Source of the DNA: Firmicutes bacterium CAG:145
GTDB taxonomy: Bacteria; Bacillota; Clostridia; Peptostreptococcales; Anaerovoracaceae
Reading direction: 5' to 3'
Length of the DNA: 6,520 nt
NCBI GenBank assembly: GCA_000435715.1
Contig: FR882582.1
Span: 8,256-14,775 of the forward strand
Shown: piece by piece, positions 1 to 6,242 of the stretch
Numbering within the stretch: the stretch's first letter is position 1
Layout: each line of letters starts with the position of its first letter
Translations under genes and position numbers: made by a program
The notes under the pieces: model-generated
What the model was told of the DNA's origin: nothing
Seen by the model: only the letters and a program-made list of their open reading frames with translations
Database searches by the model: none

Positions 1-352
1 CCGCCGCTCCGGTTCTCATACAGGTAATATATGAAGCGTCCATAATTCCTATCGGAATTCCCGTGTTGGAATCATAGACCAACATAAGCCCATTAAAAGG
101 AGGCAATCCTTTTTCTATATTTGCAGGGAAGTTGTTGAGCATTTTCAATCCATGAAGCTGCTCCTCTCCCATAACATAGCCGGAACGTATGTCCATGGCC
201 GCATTTTCTTGTTTGAACTCATAGTTTACGAGAGGCCATATAACAGACTCGCCTTTGCTCTTAAGCTGGTATACTCCTCTTACTTTTTCGAGAACTTCTC
301 TCATGTCGATAACTTCTTGCACTTGTTCTCTCGTCAAAATCAAAACGCTCAT
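1..352 (-). CDS. Ornithine cyclodeaminase/mu-crystallin family protein, N-terminal part (runs off left edge)
   Basis: The first 117 codons of a minus-strand gene. The start is ATG at 352-350, with AGGAG eight bases upstream; another ATG at 357 opens a frame that stops at its third codon. Visible family landmarks are GLKMLNNFP (residues 68-76), TGIPIGIMDASYIT (97-110) and the MRTGAA block (112-117), the start of the dinucleotide-binding region. By length and alignment from memory, K70 and R113 correspond to the substrate-binding Lys and Arg of Pseudomonas ornithine cyclodeaminase. Family members are NAD(P)-dependent and act on amino or imino acids: ornithine to proline plus ammonia, alanine dehydrogenation, or ketimine reduction. 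The Arg expected near residue 45 of true ornithine cyclodeaminases is not obvious (the stretch reads IWPLVNYEF), so the substrate should not be assumed to be ornithine. The catalytic Asp lies outside the window. The gene is divergent from a PucR-type regulator, its probable controller. Confidence 0.9.
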   Translation of the reverse strand, partial: MSVLILTREQVQEVIDMREVLEKVRGVYQLKSKGESVIWPLVNYEFKQENAAMDIRSGYVMGEEQLHGLKMLNNFPANIEKGLPPFNGLMLVYDSNTGIPIGIMDASYITCMRTGAA

Positions 353-387
353 GTCATTCACTCCTTTTCTATATATTGAATATACTT

Positions 388-396
388 CTTGGCAAG
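388..396. promoter_or_regulatory. Perfect palindrome CTTGGCAAG, candidate operator in the divergent region
   Basis: CTTG-G-CAAG is a perfect inverted repeat lying 36 bases upstream of the minus-strand enzyme start, in otherwise AT-rich DNA. On the minus strand it contains TTGCCA, a five-of-six match to a sigma-A -35 box. The matching -10-like TATAGA 16 bases later sits almost on the ribosome binding site, so that promoter assignment is doubtful. A site here could let the divergent PucR-type protein act on the enzyme gene. Assignment as an operator is inference from symmetry and position only. Confidence 0.3.
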
Positions 397-503
397 CGCT
401 ATTTCCATCTGTTATTTTTGTTCTTTTATATAATTTTTTTCAATATTTATGTTTGTTTGCACAATTATTTTTTGTTATTTTTAAGTCAATTCACATAAAT
501 TCC

Positions 504-532
504 TTTATCTTCGACCTTTTATGGTGTATAAT
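504..532 (+). promoter_or_regulatory. Putative sigma-A promoter of the PucR-family gene
   Basis: A perfect -10 box TATAAT lies at 527-532, 52 bases before the ATG at 585. The best -35 at a 17-base spacing is TTTATC (504-509), which matches TTGACA only at T, T and A, so basal activity may be weak or activator-dependent. The rest of 353-584 is very AT-rich and holds no further open frame or RNA that I recognise. Confidence 0.45.
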
Positions 533-584
533 AAAATAAAAATAGACTATTTTTTTGTATTCAAATTCAATCGGAGGACTGTTT

Positions 585-1784
585 ATGAAACTTACCGTGC
601 GAGACGTTTCAAATTTTCCCGAACTTTCCAAGCTGACCCTGATAGCCGGGCGAGGCGGATTAAAAAAAGCCATAACCCATTGCGGCATCCTCGATTATGA
701 GTACGACAAGGATGTGGCCAGTAAATATTACGACTACAATTACCAGGTGGACGGAGACTTTCTGACACTCTCCACTTTTTTGTACGCCAAGAAAAATCCC
801 AACCTGATATACGATGCCGTTAAAAAGCTGGTCTCAAAGAACGGAAGCGGCCTGATAATAAAGAATATTTTTAAGCTTCCCATAAGCGAAAACGTCATAC
901 GCTACGCCGATCATATGGATTTCCCCATTTTCATCCTCAACGATTCCTATCCGTTTTTCGAGGACATTCTGTTGCTGGTGAACAAGGCCATAGAAAAGTA
1001 CGACTCCATATATTATCAGGAGCAGAAGGTGACGTCTCTCTTTTCGGTGCCGGAAAACGATATGGAGGCCGTTTCAAGAGCCGTTACGGAGATAAATCCT
1101 TTTATTCAGGACGATATTATGTCCATCTATTTCAGATACGACTTCGGCCATCTCGACACGCAGCTTTATCTGGACATAGAGAGGGAGTTTAACAGCAGCA
1201 GGGCTCTTAATCCGGAGAGCTCCATGTTCCTGTATAAAAACGGCTTTCTCGTGATTATTTCCGTCCGCCACTTTCCGGTGGAAAGCAGTGAAGAGCTTCT
1301 GGCTCCTCATATGGACTTTTTCTCAAGCAGTCTGCTCAAGGACTTTACCGTAGGAGTCTCGAAGATACATCATTTAAAAGAAGACCTCGCCTATGCCATC
1401 AGGGAGAGCATGCACGCTTCCTCCTTCCCCGACGAAAGCGCCGGACGGCCTTTCATAACCTTCGACAGCTTAGGCCCTTACCAGCCGCTTCTTCCTTTTG
1501 TCCACAAGCCGTCAATGTACGGTTACAGCAGGAGCTACATGGCGCCCCTCGAGGCCTACGACGCAGAGAAAAACGGCGAGCTGGTAAACACTCTCACAAG
1601 CTTCGTCAAGTGCGGAGGGGACTTGGAAAGAACGGGAGAGGTCATGTCCCAGCACAAGAACACCATCAGATACAGGTTGAAGCGGGCGGGAGAGCTGCTG
1701 GGCATCAACCCGTTCTCGTTGGGCGACTATGAGCGGCTGGCTCTCGCCGTCAGGATATACATCTGTTCCGGCAAGGACATATAA
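585..1784 (+). CDS. PucR-family transcriptional regulator
   Basis: A 399-residue cytoplasmic DNA-binding regulator. The start is ATG 585, seven bases after GGAGG (573-577); a longer frame from TTG 555 has no ribosome binding site. Residues 3-135 match the PucR N-terminal domain: LTVRDV at the start, then GDFLTLSTFLYAKKNP (57-72) and SGLIIKN (88-94), the counterpart of the usual 'GELLLTT...GLVIK' pattern. Residues 170-280 form a weaker middle region, with FTVGVSKIHHLKEDLAYAIR (254-273) resembling the degenerate GGDEF-like segment of PucR/CdaR proteins. Residues 327-392 are the C-terminal PucR helix-turn-helix, with QHKNTIRYRLKRAGELLGI (356-374) as the clearest signature. Family members respond to purine breakdown, sugar-acid or amino-acid signals. 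The best guide to the ligand here is the divergent ornithine cyclodeaminase-like gene, so an amino-acid-related role is more likely than purine control. The exact target is inferred. Confidence 0.92.
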   Translation: MKLTVRDVSNFPELSKLTLIAGRGGLKKAITHCGILDYEYDKDVASKYYDYNYQVDGDFLTLSTFLYAKKNPNLIYDAVKKLVSKNGSGLIIKNIFKLPISENVIRYADHMDFPIFILNDSYPFFEDILLLVNKAIEKYDSIYYQEQKVTSLFSVPENDMEAVSRAVTEINPFIQDDIMSIYFRYDFGHLDTQLYLDIEREFNSSRALNPESSMFLYKNGFLVIISVRHFPVESSEELLAPHMDFFSSSLLKDFTVGVSKIHHLKEDLAYAIRESMHASSFPDESAGRPFITFDSLGPYQPLLPFVHKPSMYGYSRSYMAPLEAYDAEKNGELVNTLTSFVKCGGDLERTGEVMSQHKNTIRYRLKRAGELLGINPFSLGDYERLALAVRIYICSGKDI

Positions 1785-1839
1785 AAACCTCCCGCTGTTT
1801 TCTATGCTGCCGAAGGGCCGCACAGAAAATGCCGGGAGG
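1783..1839 (-). terminator. Rho-independent terminator of fbp, abutting the convergent regulator stop
   Basis: CCTCCCG (1788-1794) pairs perfectly with CGGGAGG (1833-1839), and TTTTCT (1798-1803) with AGAAAA (1824-1829), separated by two possible G-U pairs and one C-C mismatch. The apical part is also nearly self-complementary (GCTGCC against GGCCGC). Read on the minus strand, the stem is followed by TTTTT (complement of 1783-1787), the classic arrangement, and it lies 30 bases after the fbp stop. On the plus strand it begins four bases after the regulator's TAA but is followed by CTTGGTT rather than a T run, so rightward termination would be weaker. Confidence 0.8.
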
Positions 1840-1869
1840 CTTGGTTAAACAAAAACTTGGTTGGCGGCG

Positions 1870-3819
1870 TTAGTACCGTTCTTTTATTTCGCCCTTCTTA
1901 AAGGCCTGCACCAGCGCCTTTAAGTCGTCTATCTTTTCGACAAGGTCGGCTCCCTGATCGGTGTCTAAGATCAACAGCCTTTCGGCCATGGTCTCCACCG
2001 TCTTCATCACAGGGGAATGGAATTCCTGAGTGCCGTCGTCTCGAACAGGCGTATAAGGCTTGTGCTCTGCCAGCGCCATGAATCGTGAATTGAATATGAA
2101 TGTATATCCTGCAATGCCTGTCTGTTTCTGGTAAGCCTTGGATATGCCTCCGTCTATCACATAGAGCAGACCTCCGCCTTTGACAGGAGACTCTCCGTCT
2201 TTTATCTTTACGGGAACGTGGCCGTTGAGAATCTTTCCTCTCGAAGGATCCAGCCCGAATTCTCTTATTATTTTCTCACAGGTTTCTCTGTTCTTTATCA
2301 GCTTGTAATACGGCCTCGTAAATTCCTTGTGGGTGGTCTTGTCGGCAATGAAAAGCCTCTCGAAGGTGGTCATCTTCTCCTTTCCGAACAGAGGCGAATC
2401 GCCGCCCAGCCACAGGTACCACATCAGATCGCCTTTATATCCCGTTTCATCTGAACTTTCCGGGGCATAATAAGCCTTTCTGACCTGATCGTCGAGATAA
2501 TCCATCAGAGCTTTGCCTTTGAGCTTCTTGCCATACAGCTCCACCTCCTTGAATTCTCCGTCCTCGTTCATAGGTATGCAGCCGTGATATAGCAAGTTAC
2601 CGTTTATCTTAGTATACAAGGCTCCGTGGCTGTATAAGAATTTTATGTGGGCGTGGAGCTTCTCCGAATTGAGGAAAGACGCCGTGAGGGAACGCATGAC
2701 CTCCTCTTCTTCCGGCGTAAGCCTATAAGGGTCCTCCTGATCAAGCGTAGGGAAATTGGCGTCTCTCAGAGGCCATTTTACGCCCTCTACCTCCACCGTT
2801 TTATTTTCAAAATCTATCTTATCCAGCAGGAGTCTTTTTTCAAGCTTGTATTCAGGATGAGCCTTGATTCTCTGCCCCTCTATCTTAAACTGGCAGATGG
2901 CTATTGCCTTGTGCATCTTAGCCGCCAGATCCTCCGGTACAGGGTCGTATTTATTGTAGTCGAGAACGTGGGGTTTAAAAAACTCGCAAGGGTCTTCGCC
3001 GTACACCTTTGCGGCAAATATGGCCAGCGGCCTTAAATTGATTCCGTATCCCACTTCCAGCATGTCAAAGTTGTTGTAGCTTATGTTCATTCTCAGCAGG
3101 TTGGCTATACACGCCCAGTTCCCCGCGGCAGCCCCCATCCACACTATGTCGTGGTTCCCCCACTGAAAATCCACGTCGTGGAAGTTCATCAGAAAGTCCA
3201 TGATGGTGTCCGGGTGAGCGCCTCTGTCGAATATGTCGCCGATTATATGCAGCTTGTCTACGGCCAGCCTGCTTATGGCCTCGGTAAGCTCCACTATAAA
3301 CTCTTCGGCCACGCCACATTCCACGATGGAATTTATGATCTCGCTGTAGTAGTGAGCTCTGTTGGCTTCGTCGTCGGCGTGAAGAAGCTCATCTATGCTG
3401 TATTCCATGTATTTGGGAAGACGCTGTCTCACCCTCGAACGAGTGTACTTTGTGGACACCGACTTGCATATCGTAATAAGGCGATATATGGCCACATTGC
3501 ACCAATCGTCAAAATTTTTCTCGTTTTTCCGGCGTCTTGCGATCTCCGCCTCGGCATTGTATACAAGCGCCGCCAGCTCTTCTCTTTCTCTCTCGTTGAG
3601 AACATTTTCGAAGTGCTCGTCAATCTTCATCTTGATGGTTCCCGACGCGCTTTTCAACATATGAATAAAGGCCTCATGCTCTCCGTGAAGGTCGCTTAAA
3701 AAATACTCTGTTCCCTTCGGCAGCGCTAGAATGGCCTTTAAATTTATGATCTCCGCAGAAGCGGCTTTTATATTGGGATAATCCTTTGCTAAACGGTTTA
3801 AATATTTCAGATCTGCCAT
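1870..3819 (-). CDS. fbp: Fructose-1,6-bisphosphatase, class III
   Basis: Hydrolyses fructose 1,6-bisphosphate to fructose 6-phosphate and phosphate, the committed step of gluconeogenesis, in the cytoplasm. At 649 residues it has the length of the Bacillus subtilis-type class III enzyme (about 670), unrelated to the E. coli class I and II enzymes. The metallophosphatase motifs are intact: SDLHGEHE (residues 42-49), GDIFDRG (194-200), WGNHD (220-224), YHGCIP (411-416), NGHVPVK (532-538) and IDGG (555-558). The start is ATG 3819-3817 (MADLKYLNRL), preceded by GGAAAGGA at normal spacing. The frame continues 31 codons upstream to 3912, but that extension has no good ribosome binding site and overlaps the likely promoter, so it is rejected. 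The gene lies 109 bases downstream of spoIID on the same strand and probably has its own promoter. It ends at a strong terminator. Class III enzymes generally need manganese and are activated by phosphoenolpyruvate; that is family knowledge, not visible here. Confidence 0.97.
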   Translation of the reverse strand: MADLKYLNRLAKDYPNIKAASAEIINLKAILALPKGTEYFLSDLHGEHEAFIHMLKSASGTIKMKIDEHFENVLNEREREELAALVYNAEAEIARRRKNEKNFDDWCNVAIYRLITICKSVSTKYTRSRVRQRLPKYMEYSIDELLHADDEANRAHYYSEIINSIVECGVAEEFIVELTEAISRLAVDKLHIIGDIFDRGAHPDTIMDFLMNFHDVDFQWGNHDIVWMGAAAGNWACIANLLRMNISYNNFDMLEVGYGINLRPLAIFAAKVYGEDPCEFFKPHVLDYNKYDPVPEDLAAKMHKAIAICQFKIEGQRIKAHPEYKLEKRLLLDKIDFENKTVEVEGVKWPLRDANFPTLDQEDPYRLTPEEEEVMRSLTASFLNSEKLHAHIKFLYSHGALYTKINGNLLYHGCIPMNEDGEFKEVELYGKKLKGKALMDYLDDQVRKAYYAPESSDETGYKGDLMWYLWLGGDSPLFGKEKMTTFERLFIADKTTHKEFTRPYYKLIKNRETCEKIIREFGLDPSRGKILNGHVPVKIKDGESPVKGGGLLYVIDGGISKAYQKQTGIAGYTFIFNSRFMALAEHKPYTPVRDDGTQEFHSPVMKTVETMAERLLILDTDQGADLVEKIDDLKALVQAFKKGEIKERY

Positions 3820-3866
3820 GATTTTTCCTTTCCGTCGCTCTCCTGAAAAAGAGATTCTCTTCTCTA

Positions 3867-3896
3867 ATAATACAATACAGTCACACTTAAAATCAA
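3867..3896 (-). promoter_or_regulatory. Putative sigma-A promoter of fbp in the spoIID-fbp gap
   Basis: Read on the minus strand: TTGATT (3896-3891) as -35, an 18-base spacer, then TATTAT (3872-3867) as -10, about 48 bases before the fbp ATG. It matches consensus at four and five of six positions. It lies in the 109-base gap after spoIID, which suggests that vegetative fbp expression does not depend on read-through from the sporulation gene. Confidence 0.45.
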
Positions 3897-3928
3897 GGCT
3901 TATTATCCGCACTTTAAAAAGATCAATT

Positions 3929-4930
3929 TCAATATACTTTCGTTCCGGTGTAATAATGAGAAAGTATCTCTTTATAATCGCTTCCTTCTTTAGCCATGCC
4001 GCTGGCGCCGTATTGGCTCAGTCCCACTCCGTGGCCGGAACCGTTTGATGTAAACACTATCTGAGTCTCTCCCCCGCTTCCACCTTCTTCAAACTCTATG
4101 GAAAACAGCGCTGACGAAAGCCCCATGGCCGATCTTATCTCTGTGCCCTTGAATGTCGCCTGCCCTGCCTGCATGGTTTCTACTCGGCCGCCTGAAGTCC
4201 TGGACAGGATTTTTATGTTGTCCGGCGACAGGCCGCCACAAGACCTGTCCTCATATTTTTCCTCAAGGGCGCTGCGCATCTGAGTCAATGTGAAAGTCTT
4301 CTTCTCGTCCGAATGGCTCGCTCCTTCTTCATACGGGCTAAAGACGCTTACAAGATAAGGATATGATCCGGAAAAAACGTCTTCCGAATTTTCTGTCTTT
4401 CCTCCGCTTGAACTGAAAAACAGCGGCTGCATGACCAGCTCACCCTCGTAATACAGCATTTCTCCTTCTGTGGCCTGACATGCCTTTTTTACTTTTTTAA
4501 GTCCCGAATCTTCCCATCCCTCATCATGAATTTCTATGAGTTTCTCTTCTGTCTTGTACGCCTGGCAGTGAGTAGTATCGCATACAGGAGTCTCCGGATG
4601 AGAATCAGGTTTTTTTTCGTCGTATTTGAGTATTTTAGCCATGGCATATGTCCTGGCCGCTACTGACTGAGCTTTAAGCGCTTCTTCTTCAAAGTCTGAA
4701 GGCATCTCGCTGGCCACCACGCATGCGACATATTCCTCAAAATCGACCTCTCGTACCTCCCCCGCGTCTTCCATCCACACTTTTATGGTATTGGGGGTAT
4801 CCATCTTATTTTTCATTTCCTCTGCCTTTAGAGTCTCCCCTTTATCTCCCCCGAACAAAAGCCCCAGGGAAAGAGGTACTCCGATGAGGATTATCAGTAT
4901 GAGAATAACAGTTTGTACTAAAGATTTCAT
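3929..4930 (-). CDS. spoIID: Stage II sporulation protein D (SpoIID), peptidoglycan lytic transglycosylase
   Basis: SpoIID is made in the mother cell during sporulation and cleaves glycan strands at the leading edge of the engulfing membrane, working with SpoIIM and SpoIIP. The 333-residue protein begins at ATG 4930 with AGGAGG (4944-4939) eight bases upstream. Residues 4-27 are a single hydrophobic anchor, so the rest lies outside the membrane. The core signature VVASEMP (71-77), followed by FEEEALKAQSVAARTYA (80-96), contains the Glu (E75) equivalent to the catalytic Glu of characterised SpoIID. The His/Cys cluster H111, C117, H121, C122 resembles the zinc site described for Clostridioides difficile SpoIID. 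SSSGGKTE (173-180) and GHGVGLSQYGA (299-309) are further family signatures. The closest alternative, the LytB-type amidase enhancer, is much less likely given the short single-domain layout. In many clostridia spoIID is followed by a spoIIQ/M23 peptidase gene; here fbp follows instead. Confidence 0.96.
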   Translation of the reverse strand: MKSLVQTVILILIILIGVPLSLGLLFGGDKGETLKAEEMKNKMDTPNTIKVWMEDAGEVREVDFEEYVACVVASEMPSDFEEEALKAQSVAARTYAMAKILKYDEKKPDSHPETPVCDTTHCQAYKTEEKLIEIHDEGWEDSGLKKVKKACQATEGEMLYYEGELVMQPLFFSSSGGKTENSEDVFSGSYPYLVSVFSPYEEGASHSDEKKTFTLTQMRSALEEKYEDRSCGGLSPDNIKILSRTSGGRVETMQAGQATFKGTEIRSAMGLSSALFSIEFEEGGSGGETQIVFTSNGSGHGVGLSQYGASGMAKEGSDYKEILSHYYTGTKVY

Positions 4931-4951
4931 ATACCGGGCCTCCTACCCGAT

Positions 4952-4980
4952 ATTATATGTTTGTGTTTCGCTTCGTATGA
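4952..4980 (-). promoter_or_regulatory. Putative sigma-E-type promoter of spoIID
   Basis: Read on the minus strand: TCATACG (4980-4974), 14 bases, then CATATAAT (4959-4952). The published Bacillus sigma-E pattern is roughly KMATATT, 14-15 bases, CATACAnT. The -10 differs at one defined position, the -35 at its last two, and the spacing fits. A sigma-A reading (TTGTCA and TATAAT) needs a 20-base spacer, which is too long. The predicted RNA start falls at about 4945, right at the AGGAGG, giving a very short leader; that weakens the call. Confidence 0.5.
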
Positions 4981-4994
4981 CAAGGTGATTTTTT

Positions 4995-5023
4995 AAAAAG
5001 GCGGGAATTCCTCTCTCGCCGCC
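4995..5023 (-). terminator. Weak leftward terminator-like hairpin upstream of spoIID
   Basis: GGCGG (5000-5004) pairs with CCGCC (5019-5023) around a 14-base loop containing GGAATTCC. On the minus strand the stem is followed immediately by TTTTT (4999-4995). The stem is only five pairs, so it may be inactive. No minus-strand gene lies to its right before 6241 for it to terminate. It could be the leftover terminator of a lost gene, or insulate spoIID from leftward transcription. Confidence 0.3.
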
Positions 5024-5062
5024 GTTCTCTCTTCCCTCACCACCTTATCTCTGACTCGGTTA

Positions 5063-5092
5063 TTTACAATCAGTTACTATTTATGGTATTAT
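5063..5092 (+). promoter_or_regulatory. Putative sigma-A promoter (extended -10) for the unknown gene pair
   Basis: TTTACA (5063-5068), an 18-base spacer and TATTAT (5087-5092), with TGG immediately before the -10 giving an extended -10 (TGnTATTAT). An overlapping TATAAT lies at 5090-5095 but would need a 21-base spacer. It points right, toward the 5159 and 5366 genes, and would give a leader of about 60 bases before GTG 5159. Confidence 0.5.
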
Positions 5093-5158
5093 AATTGGAG
5101 CATACGTTACAGTGGCCAGGTAGAAAATACGGGCGCCGCCAATGACGGAAGGTTTAAG

Positions 5159-5356
5159 GTGATCGCACAGCGGAGCTACCGCCATCTTTTATCTGGAGCT
5201 TACGGTGTTTTTTCTGAAGAACATGAACATATAATGCGTTTAGGTATACCTTTTGAGAATAATTGGCTTCAGGCAAACGCTTACGTTGCTCAGCCTAACG
5301 GTGCCGCCTATGAATTCCGACATGATGAAAACTCTATTGTTTCTTGGCGCGAATAG
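5159..5356 (+). CDS. Small protein of unknown function (65 residues), or 3' remnant of a larger gene
   Basis: I do not recognise this protein. The frame starts at GTG 5159, six bases after GGAAGG (5147-5152), and ends at TAG 5354-5356, which overlaps the AGGAG of the next gene. That arrangement suggests translational coupling and supports a real coding unit. The product is soluble, with no signal peptide or membrane segment; a histidine-rich patch (EEHEHIMR) and the stretch LQANAYVAQPNGAAYEF are its only notable features. The same frame is open upstream back to 4997, after a TAA at 4994-4996, and reads protein-like from about 5105 (YSGQVENTGAANDGRF), but it has no ATG, GTG or TTG start in that stretch. 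It could therefore be either a 65-residue protein or the end of a longer gene that lost its 5' part. Codons such as GGT, CGT and GCT are more common here than in fbp and spoIID. Confidence 0.45.
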   Translation: MIAQRSYRHLLSGAYGVFSEEHEHIMRLGIPFENNWLQANAYVAQPNGAAYEFRHDENSIVSWRE

Positions 5357-5365
5357 GAGTCGAAA

Positions 5366-6121
5366 ATGATAAACAGAAAAAAATTTTCAAACCGAGCGGC
5401 ATATATAGTATTAGCGTTGATTTTTGCTGCGATAGTTTTGACTACCGCTTTAGAGGTACTCATAGGCTCCGCAGACATGAAAATAATAGATATATCTCAA
5501 TCTTCCGGCGATAATGAGGTTGAGCTTATATGTCTGCTGACGGAAGATTATCGAGACAGCCGCAGCGGATTTATCTATGACAGCGGTACTCTCATGACCG
5601 TTTATATCGATTCTGAGAAATTTTTCAAAAGAGAGCTGGGCATAAATCAAAACGTCAGATTTTACACGACGAAAACTGTAGAGGAGCCCATGGAGTTCAC
5701 AAGGTTTCGGGCTTTTGATCTAAAAAAAATATCCTCAGAGGCCTCCTCATATTACGATGAAATATTCGACGTCTACAGCAACCATGATCTTAGTCTTAAA
5801 GCAGCAAGTGATCGCTCAGCGGTCATTATAAGTGAAGAGAAAAGTATAAATGTCGATGAAATAAACCGATTTTATACATGCTTTAAGGAAGGTGCAGGCT
5901 CATATATAAAAATATTTGCAGACGGAGGCGATACTGAGAATACCCCGAAAAGTTCGTGGCTCATTTATTCTAACGGCAAAATAATCTTTGTCACTGACAA
6001 TTATAAGTATTACGGAACAGAACCCATAAGCATCTATAAGTACTGTTGGTTCGATGAGACCCAAAGCTCTATGTACCTATATAACAGTGAGGAACAAAAC
6101 GATATGCTCAAAATTTTTTAA
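5366..6121 (+). CDS. Membrane-anchored protein of unknown function (251 residues)
   Basis: Starts at ATG 5366 with AGGAG (5355-5359) six bases upstream, inside the stop of the preceding small frame. A basic N-terminus (MINRKKFSNR) is followed by a hydrophobic segment at residues 11-33 without a clear signal-peptidase or lipobox site. The protein is therefore probably a single-pass membrane protein with about 215 residues outside the cell. That part is rich in Tyr, Ser, Asp and Glu and alternates short beta-like stretches (VELICLL 52-58, GTLMTVYIDS 74-83, SYIKIFADG 179-187, SSWLIYSNGKIIFVTD 196-211), suggesting a compact beta-rich domain. Cysteines are at 56, 172 and 227. I recognise no catalytic motif or named family. 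It forms an apparent two-gene operon with the 65-residue frame and ends before a good terminator. A sensor, anti-sigma-like or surface role is possible, but nothing in the sequence decides it. Confidence 0.8.
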   Translation: MINRKKFSNRAAYIVLALIFAAIVLTTALEVLIGSADMKIIDISQSSGDNEVELICLLTEDYRDSRSGFIYDSGTLMTVYIDSEKFFKRELGINQNVRFYTTKTVEEPMEFTRFRAFDLKKISSEASSYYDEIFDVYSNHDLSLKAASDRSAVIISEEKSINVDEINRFYTCFKEGAGSYIKIFADGGDTENTPKSSWLIYSNGKIIFVTDNYKYYGTEPISIYKYCWFDETQSSMYLYNSEEQNDMLKIF

Positions 6122-6200
6122 AAATTTCAGGTCACAGACGAATATAGATAAAAAATCCCGAGACTTAGCCAAGTGCTAATAAGGAAGTATTTTAGGAAAT

Positions 6201-6242
6201 ATGGTGTAACCTTAGAGAATGGGGTTACACCGTTTTCTTTTT
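6201..6242 (+). terminator. Rho-independent terminator of the unknown gene pair
   Basis: GGTGTAACC (6203-6211) pairs perfectly with GGTTACACC (6223-6231) around an 11-base loop; one U-G and one A-U pair can extend the stem at its base. It is followed by GTTTTCTTTTT on the plus strand. It stands about 80 bases after the stop at 6121 and immediately before the stop codon of the convergent recombinase gene, whose TAA (complement of 6241-6243) overlaps the T tract. The reverse direction has only a short ATATTT run, so it is mainly a rightward terminator. Confidence 0.85.

Noticed and set aside
152..539. Overlapping plus-strand frames of 75 and 94 codons
   Set aside because: They run antisense through the conserved ornithine cyclodeaminase-like coding region and into AT-rich promoter DNA, with low-complexity Phe/Leu-rich products.
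555..584. TTG start ten codons upstream for the PucR-family gene
   Set aside because: GGAGG is positioned for ATG 585, where the conserved PucR-domain sequence begins. Nothing resembling a ribosome binding site precedes 555.
1840..1862. Direct repeat CTTGGTT (1840-1846 and 1856-1862) after the terminator
   Set aside because: Two seven-base copies in a short intergenic stretch are expected by chance and have no linked feature.
3151..3699. 182-codon plus-strand frame
   Set aside because: It is entirely antisense to fbp in the region encoding its metal-binding motifs, so it is a shadow of that gene.
3846..3865. AGAGA/TCTCT hairpin followed by TTTT on the minus strand between spoIID and fbp
   Set aside because: Five AT-rich pairs with a six-base loop are too weak for a terminator. 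It also lies downstream of the putative fbp promoter, where a terminator for spoIID would be misplaced.
3820..3912. 31-codon N-terminal extension of fbp from an upstream ATG at 3912
   Set aside because: The ATG at 3819 has a good ribosome binding site and gives the family-typical N-terminus. The extension overlaps the likely promoter and has no family resemblance.
5101..5109. CATACGTTA, resembling a sigma-E or sigma-K -10 box
   Set aside because: No suitable -35 element lies at the required spacing upstream, and a better sigma-A promoter overlaps the region.
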